A DNA stretch of 64,000 nucleotides from Sinobaca qinghaiensis (GTDB lineage Bacteria > Bacillota > Bacilli > Bacillales > Marinococcaceae), in assembly GCF_003610495.1 (NCBI RefSeq), contig NZ_RAPK01000011.1, positions 62,001-126,000 on the forward strand. The letters run 5' to 3'. Position numbers and translations under genes: made by a program. The notes under the pieces were generated by a model. It was not told the origin of the DNA, searched no databases, and worked only from the letters and a program-made list of their open reading frames with translations. Positions 59,078 to 64,000 of this stretch are shown here, piece after piece. Position 1 is the stretch's first letter; every line of letters begins with the position of its first letter.

Positions 59078-59833
59078 ATGGCTAGTTTTTATGGGAGCTT
59101 ATCTGCAGAAGTGTATGATTTTGATAAATATATAGGTAAATCCTATGGAGACGTAGAGTATTATTCTGAAAGATTACGCGGCACAACAGGGAAAATCCTG
59201 GAGCCTGCAGTCGGAAATGGAAGAATACTGCTCCCGCTGCTGGAAAAAGGCTTATATGTAGAGGGTTTTGATCTTTCTACTAACATGCTCGATCTGTGCA
59301 GACAACATTTGACAGAGAGAAAATTGCAGGCAGCATTATTCCTATTAGACATGGCTGAATTCGAATTAAATGAACGTTATGGTGCCGTGATCGTACCTAC
59401 GGGCTCTTTTCTGCTTGTGCACAATAGATCGGAATCTATTTCAGCACTGCAATGTTTTTACCGTCATTTAAATAAGGGAGGTCGATTAATGATAGATATC
59501 TTCCTACCAGAAAATTTCAATCCCGGTTTTATATCCAAACGAACATTCGAAAATGAACGCAATGAAACAATTACTCTAGAAGAAACGTTAGTTGAGGTCG
59601 ATTACATTCATCAAGTTACCTGGAGTCACCACAAATATGAAAAGTGGAACAATAATAAGTTAGTGGATACAGAGCTGGAGGTCTTTCCTCTTAGATGGTA
59701 TGGCGTAGAAGAATTCGCTCTTGTATTAAAAGAAATTGGCTTCAGGGAGATCGTTGTATCTGCTGACTATAACTATGGCAGCTATCCCGACAATGACACC
59801 CGGATGATAACTTTCGAAGCTGTGAAATATTAG
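59078..59833 (+). CDS. Class I SAM-dependent methyltransferase
   Basis: A 251-residue methyltransferase. Motif I is ILEPAVGNGRILLPLLEKG (residues ~40-58), VEGFDLSTNMLDLCR gives the acidic residue that binds SAM, and HLNKGGRLMIDIFLPE is the post-motif strand. The C-terminal part (WSHHKYEKW, RWYGVEEFALVLKEIGF) fits small-molecule or tRNA-type Methyltransf_25/11 enzymes. It follows the GNAT gene by 6 bp with AAAGGATAACTT as ribosome site. The pair resembles modification cassettes, but no acceptor is suggested by neighbours. Confidence 0.87.
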   Translation: MASFYGSLSAEVYDFDKYIGKSYGDVEYYSERLRGTTGKILEPAVGNGRILLPLLEKGLYVEGFDLSTNMLDLCRQHLTERKLQAALFLLDMAEFELNERYGAVIVPTGSFLLVHNRSESISALQCFYRHLNKGGRLMIDIFLPENFNPGFISKRTFENERNETITLEETLVEVDYIHQVTWSHHKYEKWNNNKLVDTELEVFPLRWYGVEEFALVLKEIGFREIVVSADYNYGSYPDNDTRMITFEAVKY

Positions 59834-59927
59834 CTGCACGATTATTTGAAATCAATTTCTATGAGATCGAAACAGTGATAATCTGTGTTAAAATTCACTT
59901 AATACTCTGTAAAGGAAGTGTCCTTGT

Positions 59928-60374
59928 ATGTCTTTCTCCTTAGATCAAACAGACGAAGCCATTATGTACTACTTAAAACAGAATGCGAGGGAATCTTATT
60001 CAGCCATCGCTCGATCCTTAAACGTCAGCGAAGGTACAGTACGCTCCAGGATAAATAAAATGCTGGAGGACGAAGTTTTTGAATATGTTATTCATACGGA
60101 TCCGAAAAAAATTGGTCTGGACGTCCAGGCGATTTTTGGTATCAACACCAGGCTTGGAATGCAGGATACAATAGCTGAAAAGCTTCAGGCTTTTGACTCC
60201 GTACGCTTTGTAGGTGCTTTTTCCGGTACCCATGATCTGATGCTGCAGGCCTACTTTTCTGAGAATGATGATTTGGTCTCGTTCATTAATACAGATTTGG
60301 CGGCCCTGGACGGAATTATTGATATCGATGTGAACGTCGAACTCAAACAGTATAAGGATAGTTTTACATACTAG
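59928..60374 (+). CDS. Lrp/AsnC-family transcriptional regulator
   Basis: A 148-residue feast/famine regulator. The N-terminal helix-turn-helix is LDQTDEAIMYYLKQNARESYSAIARSLNVSEGTVRSRINKML, and the RAM ligand-binding domain covers about 70-145 (GLDVQAIFGINTR, FVGAFSGTHDLMLQAYF, DIDVNVELKQYKDSF). Such proteins bind amino acids and act as octamers. Targets are unknown. AAAGGAAGTGTCC precedes the ATG. It is transcribed in the same direction as the methyltransferase and the P-loop kinase downstream (107 bp). Confidence 0.9.
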   Translation: MSFSLDQTDEAIMYYLKQNARESYSAIARSLNVSEGTVRSRINKMLEDEVFEYVIHTDPKKIGLDVQAIFGINTRLGMQDTIAEKLQAFDSVRFVGAFSGTHDLMLQAYFSENDDLVSFINTDLAALDGIIDIDVNVELKQYKDSFTY

Positions 60375-60481
60375 ATCTTCAAACTGCTAAAGCTTTTTAA
60401 ATAAAAAAGAATTGTCTTTCTCTCATTCATTTAACCAGAAGCAATAAATCATTTACTTAGAAAGATTCAAAGGAGGCTGCT

Positions 60482-61048
60482 ATGAGTTCTGTGGTAATGA
60501 TCGGTCCTATCTGCAGCGGGAAAAGTACAGTTTCCGCTTTACTAGCTGATATGTTACAGAGTCCTCGCTGTTGCATGGATAGTATACGTTTTTCCTATTA
60601 TAAAGAGTTAGGCTTCAGTGAAGAAAAACAAGAGCATATAAGAAAAAAGGAAGGGTTTCCCGGCGTATATCAATATTGGAAACCTTTTGAAGCCCATGCT
60701 GTTAAGCGGGCTCTTGAAGATTTTCCGGACCATATTCATGATTTTGGGGCCGGACACTCCGTACAAGAGGAACAAGGCAGTGCATCTGTAGTCAAAAAAG
60801 CACTACATGCTGCCGAAGTGTTTCTTCTTCTCCCCTCTCCGGATATAGAAAAATCTAAGAATATTCTACGCCAGCAACTTTTACATCGCACACATAACCC
60901 GGCTGTACTAGATATTAATGATTATTTTGCTGAGCATGGCATGAATCGAGAACTGGCTGATCATATCATTTATACAGATAATAAATCTGCACAGACAGTA
61001 GGAATCGAAATAAAAAAGATTTTACAAGAATCTGCCAGACACGCTTGA
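60482..61048 (+). CDS. P-loop kinase-like protein (shikimate-kinase-like fold)
   Basis: A 188-residue nucleoside-triphosphate-binding protein with Walker A IGPICSGKSTVSALLADML at the N terminus. MDSIRFSYY gives an acidic residue in the acceptor site and LLLPSPDIEKSKNILRQQLLHR carries lid arginines. The order is like shikimate/adenylylsulphate-type small kinases, but shikimate-binding residues are not evident and the protein should not be named AroK. Acceptor unknown. AAAGGAGGCTGCT precedes the ATG. Confidence 0.78.
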   Translation: MSSVVMIGPICSGKSTVSALLADMLQSPRCCMDSIRFSYYKELGFSEEKQEHIRKKEGFPGVYQYWKPFEAHAVKRALEDFPDHIHDFGAGHSVQEEQGSASVVKKALHAAEVFLLLPSPDIEKSKNILRQQLLHRTHNPAVLDINDYFAEHGMNRELADHIIYTDNKSAQTVGIEIKKILQESARHA

Positions 61049-61147
61049 AATACATATGCGGTATTGCTTAGAAACAGCAACACCTTACATACCTGGTAAT
61101 TGTATTGAACAGCTTCACCTTAAAAATAACTAATAACATCAATAATT

Positions 61148-61372
61148 TTAACCAAATAGTACATACAATATGAGAGCCACCACAATTAATAATAAAATTC
61201 CCTTCGGCCCCATACTGTTGGAAACTTCTGATACCCCTCCCGTCTGAGAGCGTTCGAAAGCATCTCTTGCATTGCCTCCTGGATTATTTTTATACTCTTC
61301 CAGTCTTTTATCGTCTGCTTGTTTTCTTTTATCTTTAGAACCGATAGTACCCCTCTTTTCTAAAAGATTCAT
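61148..61372 (-). CDS. Small single-pass membrane protein (DUF6366-like)
   Basis: A 74-residue protein. A charged N-terminal half (DKRKQADDKRLEEYKNNPGGNARDAFERSQTGG) is followed by one C-terminal membrane helix (GILLLIVVALILYVLF). The NNPxGNxxDAFxRxQTGxxxxL pattern resembles a small Bacillus family that I recall as DUF6366; this is from memory and unverified. It is in a stretch of short genes near the ABC transporter. No partner is evident. Confidence 0.65.
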   Translation of the reverse strand: MNLLEKRGTIGSKDKRKQADDKRLEEYKNNPGGNARDAFERSQTGGVSEVSNSMGPKGILLLIVVALILYVLFG

Positions 61373-61456
61373 AAGTTTGTTATACCGCTCTTTTGTCTAG
61401 TGGTCGCTTTAGCTGCTAGTTAAATTATAGATAAAGTGCACCATGGGTAAGTATAT

Positions 61457-61496
61457 AAGACCTTCTTAACCATTAGAGGTTAGAAGGTCTTTTTTC
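61457..61496. terminator. Hairpin terminator near the TM2-like gene
   Basis: AAGACCTTCTTAACC pairs with GGTTAGAAGGTCTT (one bulge). A strong T-run is on plus; on minus, after the 61495 gene, the tract is TCTTATATACTT and thus weak. Confidence 0.65.
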
Positions 61497-61719
61497 ATTT
61501 TTTTGAGAATACCACTGCGTGTGAAATACTGCTTATCCATACTAAAAAGCTTATTAACACACCGAATGCAACAATAATATTTTCACTGCTGAAAGCCATA
61601 AAAATGGTAGGGATATACCCTGCAGCAAAAAGGATGCCTAATACCATTCTGCCAAGATAAAATTGACCCATACCTGGAAAAAGAAAGGATAAGAGGCCGG
61701 CTAACCAAGTCTTTTTCAT
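61495..61719 (-). CDS. Small TM2-like membrane protein
   Basis: A 74-residue protein with three hydrophobic segments. It begins MKKTWLAGLLSFLFPGMGQFYLGRMVLGILFAAGY, which has the FPGxGQFYLG motif of TM2-like small membrane proteins. A helix near 30-45 and one near 48-68 follow, ending in VVFSKK. AAAAGGAGC lies before the ATG. It lies 46 bp downstream of the ABC permease gene on the same strand and may be expressed with it. Confidence 0.75.
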   Translation of the reverse strand: MKKTWLAGLLSFLFPGMGQFYLGRMVLGILFAAGYIPTIFMAFSSENIIVAFGVLISFLVWISSISHAVVFSKK

Positions 61720-61764
61720 ACTTTAGCTCCTTTTTGTTTTTATTTAAGAATTTCATTTAATTAT

Positions 61765-62457
61765 TTAAATATCTTTTTTCACTGCTTGCCCTATCACCAG
61801 ATAAGCTGCAATAAAGCCGAAGATTCCCAGCAATACAGGAACTGCTGTAATCGAGAAAAGAGTGGCACCGCTTGTGTCTACTGCTGATGACAGCAGGGCA
61901 ACAATAACAATAGAAGAAATAATCGTTGCCGGTACCGAATATTTTATCATCCCGAAAAACAATGGGATTAAAGACAGTCCTGCACAGGCAACAGCAAGCA
62001 CCATTAAGTGAACCAGATAATCAGAAGGCAGCGTAAACCCGAGCTCGATAGGGGTGAACATATACATGCGATTAAAAATAGCAAAGCTGTAGTAGACAAT
62101 CATCACCGACATAGTTACGAAAAAAAAAGTCAGGACGCTCACAATGATCAGTTTGACCAAAAGTATTTTTTTTCGGCTGATCGGATACATAAAGAGAAAT
62201 GAAATCGTTTTGTTCTTAAACTCTTCAATAATTATCTGTGATAATAAAACGGAAGCATAGATGATAAAAGCTGCAATGACGAACAGTTCAATCAATATTC
62301 GAATGTCTTCAGCGTTTGCTAAGAACTCAGCCGCTGCCTCTGGTTCGATACCGAGTACCATGAGCATGCCGATGATAGCTGCATTTATCAGTAAAAAACT
62401 CAATGCTATACTTTTTATATTCATCCTTTTTAGTTCCAGCTTGATCAAATTAAACAT
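61765..62457 (-). CDS. ABC-2 type permease subunit
   Basis: A 230-residue membrane protein with six hydrophobic helices. It begins MFNLIKLELKRMNIKSIALSFLLINAAIIGMLM and has the SQIIIEEFKNKTISFLFMYPISRKKILLVKL cytoplasmic loop typical of BcrB/ABC-2 permeases of bacitracin or lantibiotic export and immunity systems. It overlaps the ATPase gene by 8 bp, so the two subunits are coupled. With a histidine kinase gene next, the set looks like a peptide-antibiotic sensing and resistance module. The exported substrate is unknown. Confidence 0.88.
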   Translation of the reverse strand: MFNLIKLELKRMNIKSIALSFLLINAAIIGMLMVLGIEPEAAAEFLANAEDIRILIELFVIAAFIIYASVLLSQIIIEEFKNKTISFLFMYPISRKKILLVKLIIVSVLTFFFVTMSVMIVYYSFAIFNRMYMFTPIELGFTLPSDYLVHLMVLAVACAGLSLIPLFFGMIKYSVPATIISSIVIVALLSSAVDTSGATLFSITAVPVLLGIFGFIAAYLVIGQAVKKDI

Positions 62458-63376
62458 TCGACTGCCCTCCTTCTATGAGCTGCAGAAAATAGTCCTCGAG
62501 GGGCTGTTTTTTATGATGAATGGACTGGATTTCAACCTGGTTTTGATTCATTGACTGAATGATATCATTTTGTGAAATATAATCTTCGTAAATTTGAATA
62601 ATGCCCTTATCTTCTTTCACAAGGAAGTTATGCAGTTTTAATTCATTTTCAAGTACGAAAGCAGCTTTTGGGTAGTCTTTAACACTCATTTCCAAATGAA
62701 CGGTGTGGGTACTGCGTATCTCTTCCATAGATGCTTCTTTAATCAGCTTCCCTTTGCTGATAACACCGATCGTATCGGCAATTTGCTCAATCTCCGCCAA
62801 ATTGTGGCTTGAGATCAGTAATGTGATGCCATACTGCCGGCTGAGCTTTATAAATAAGTCACGTATCTCATGCATTCCAACAGGATCCAGACCGTTCACC
62901 GGTTCATCTAATATAAGAAACTCAGGTTTCGTAATAATAGCGCGTGCGATACCGAGCCGCTGCTTCATGCCAAGAGAAAAATCTTTAACAGATTTATTGT
63001 CTGCATTTACTAAATTCACCAATTTTAATGTCTCGGAGATGGCCTTTTTATCGTAATAACCCATATACTCGCAGTGAATCTCCAAATTTTTTCTGGCGGT
63101 AAGCTTTTCATAAAATATGGGGTATTCAATAATGCTCCCCATTCTCTTCAACTGTTCATAAAACGTATCTTTCACTTTCTCTTCAAATATTTCAATTTCT
63201 CCTCCAGAGGGCTTTACCAAATTAGTAATCATTTTCATAATAGTTGTTTTACCTGCACCATTAGGTCCCAGAAAACCATAAATTTCTCCGCGTCGTATGT
63301 TCATACTAACTTCAGATACTACTTCTTCGCCTCGATAAACCTTTGTCAGCTGGTGTGTTCTAAGAATATAAGCCAT
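62450..63376 (-). CDS. ABC transporter ATP-binding protein (BcrA-like)
   Basis: A 308-residue ATPase. Walker A is FLGPNGAGKTTIMKMI, the signature is DFSLGMKQRLGIARAI, Walker B is FLILDEPVNGLDP and the H-loop is ISSHNLAEIEQIAD. The C-terminal 90 residues are the extension common in BcrA/LanF-type ATPases. ATG 63376 is chosen because GAGAGGAGAATGCAGC precedes it and the chain begins MAYILRTHQLTKVY. A longer in-frame start at 63430 has no ribosome site. It drives the permease encoded directly downstream. Confidence 0.92.
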   Translation of the reverse strand: MAYILRTHQLTKVYRGEEVVSEVSMNIRRGEIYGFLGPNGAGKTTIMKMITNLVKPSGGEIEIFEEKVKDTFYEQLKRMGSIIEYPIFYEKLTARKNLEIHCEYMGYYDKKAISETLKLVNLVNADNKSVKDFSLGMKQRLGIARAIITKPEFLILDEPVNGLDPVGMHEIRDLFIKLSRQYGITLLISSHNLAEIEQIADTIGVISKGKLIKEASMEEIRSTHTVHLEMSVKDYPKAAFVLENELKLHNFLVKEDKGIIQIYEDYISQNDIIQSMNQNQVEIQSIHHKKQPLEDYFLQLIEGGQSNV

Positions 63377-63457
63377 GCTGCATTCTCCTCTCTTACTTCC
63401 TAGACTCACTTTAGCAAAAGGTTCTGTCATTTTACTTACTTAATCCTTAAGGATTTC

Positions 63458-64000
63458 TTACGTTTTATATTTTTTGAATGTAATGGTAAAAACCGTTTTG
63501 TCAAAAGGCGAACTGAAAAAATCAATGCTCCCATTCATCCGTTCTACCAGCCTTTTAGCAATTGTCAGTCCAAGTCCGCTGCCTTTAGTGGAAGAATCTC
63601 TTGCGTCTTCCAAAGTGTATAGACGTTCGAAAATTTTATGCGCATCTTTTTCCTTAATTCCTCTGCCCTTATCCCAAACTTCAATCTTTACTTGATCAAC
63701 TTCTTGACACAGCGTCAGGCCCAGCACATTTCCATCTTTCCCATAGCGGATGGCATTGGATACTAAATTATCCAGAACACGTATAAGAGCTTCTCCATCG
63801 GCATCGATGAATACGGCTTCTTCCGGTATATCGATCATCACGTTAAAGCCGTTGACGGTTAATGTATCATAATAGCCAAGAATGGTTTTTCTGCAGATTT
63901 CGCCTGCATTAATTTTCTTCATTTTAATTGGCCAGTCATTTGATTCCAGCTTCGCCAAATCAAAAAAATGGCTAATCAGGTTACTTACTTCAACTACTTT
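63458..64000 (-). CDS. Sensor histidine kinase, C-terminal part (cut by window end)
   Basis: The frame is open to the last base of the window, so the sensor and most of the dimerisation domain lie outside. The visible 180 residues hold the end of the dimerisation helix (KVVEVSNLISHFFDLAKLES) and the HATPase domain: N-box VLDNLVSNAIRYG, G1 WDKGRGIKEKD, F-box IFERLYTLED, G2 GSGLGLTIAKRL. It stands 81 bp upstream of the BcrA-like ABC genes on the same strand, which is the usual setting for kinases that respond to cell-wall-active peptides. The response regulator gene is probably just beyond the window. Confidence 0.9.
   Translation of the reverse strand, partial: KVVEVSNLISHFFDLAKLESNDWPIKMKKINAGEICRKTILGYYDTLTVNGFNVMIDIPEEAVFIDADGEALIRVLDNLVSNAIRYGKDGNVLGLTLCQEVDQVKIEVWDKGRGIKEKDAHKIFERLYTLEDARDSSTKGSGLGLTIAKRLVERMNGSIDFFSSPFDKTVFTITFKKYKT

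Overview
The window looks like a chromosomal segment of a Bacillaceae-type Firmicute, plausibly a halophilic or alkaliphilic one. Supporting points are the parE-parC pair with a TTG start and a LexA-type site, CcpA-type cre sites, a Fur box, strong AGGAGG ribosome sites, OpuC-type osmolyte transport and Bacillus-like families (Mta-like MerR, CidR-like LysR, HxlR, YsnF, YngE/F/HB/J, YkhA). Most of the window has balanced GC; from about 58.4 kb onward it is visibly more AT-rich. I saw no rRNA, tRNA, CRISPR array, insertion sequence or prophage genes. The family of the host is inferred from gene content, not proven.

Layout. 1-4.9 kb: end of a GntP permease, an SDR reductase, an OpuC-like ABC transporter whose permease and binding protein are fused, and a CoA-binding protein. 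4.9-10 kb: parE-parC under a LexA-like operator, then a YdjM-like membrane hydrolase. 10.0-10.7 kb: an AT-rich gap without a gene. 10.7-15.6 kb (minus): a Yng-like acyl-CoA catabolic operon (biotinyl carrier, enoyl-CoA hydratase, acyl-CoA dehydrogenase, carboxyltransferase) ending in a BNR-propeller gene, with a cre site at its promoter and no biotin carboxylase. 15.7-18.7 kb: a short-type aconitase and an ANT(6)-like nucleotidyltransferase. 18.7-24 kb: a PrpR-like regulator with a degenerate AAA domain, divergent from a KdgT-type permease, a DUF1537 four-carbon acid sugar kinase and a PdxA2-like dehydrogenase, which together make a threonate/erythronate route to DHAP.

24-31 kb: thioesterase, LysR, HAD phosphatase, MDR oxidoreductase, MerR/TipA, and HxlR divergent from an iron alcohol dehydrogenase. 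31-32.8 kb: a two-gene L-serine dehydratase operon under a tandem glycine riboswitch with its own terminator; the beta subunit lacks the ACT domain. 32.8-39.9 kb: a Fur-box siderophore-binding lipoprotein, methyltransferase, GGDEF-EAL protein, CaCA antiporter and small proteins. 40-48.5 kb: a stress block with four universal stress protein genes, a diverged PRPP synthetase, a UbiD-family decarboxylase, a CapA-like lipoprotein and a YsnF-like protein. Two of the usp genes carry FNR-type palindromes centred at -41.5 from good -10 boxes.

48.5-58.4 kb: glutamate dehydrogenase, a zinc-ribbon membrane protein with no usual start codon, HAD phosphatase, a PhoD-like enzyme without an export signal, a large membrane protein, a dehalogenase/epoxide-hydrolase-like enzyme and a DUF2254 protein. 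58.4-64 kb: GNAT, methyltransferase, Lrp regulator, P-loop kinase, small membrane proteins, and a BcrA-type ABC transporter beside a histidine kinase cut by the window end.
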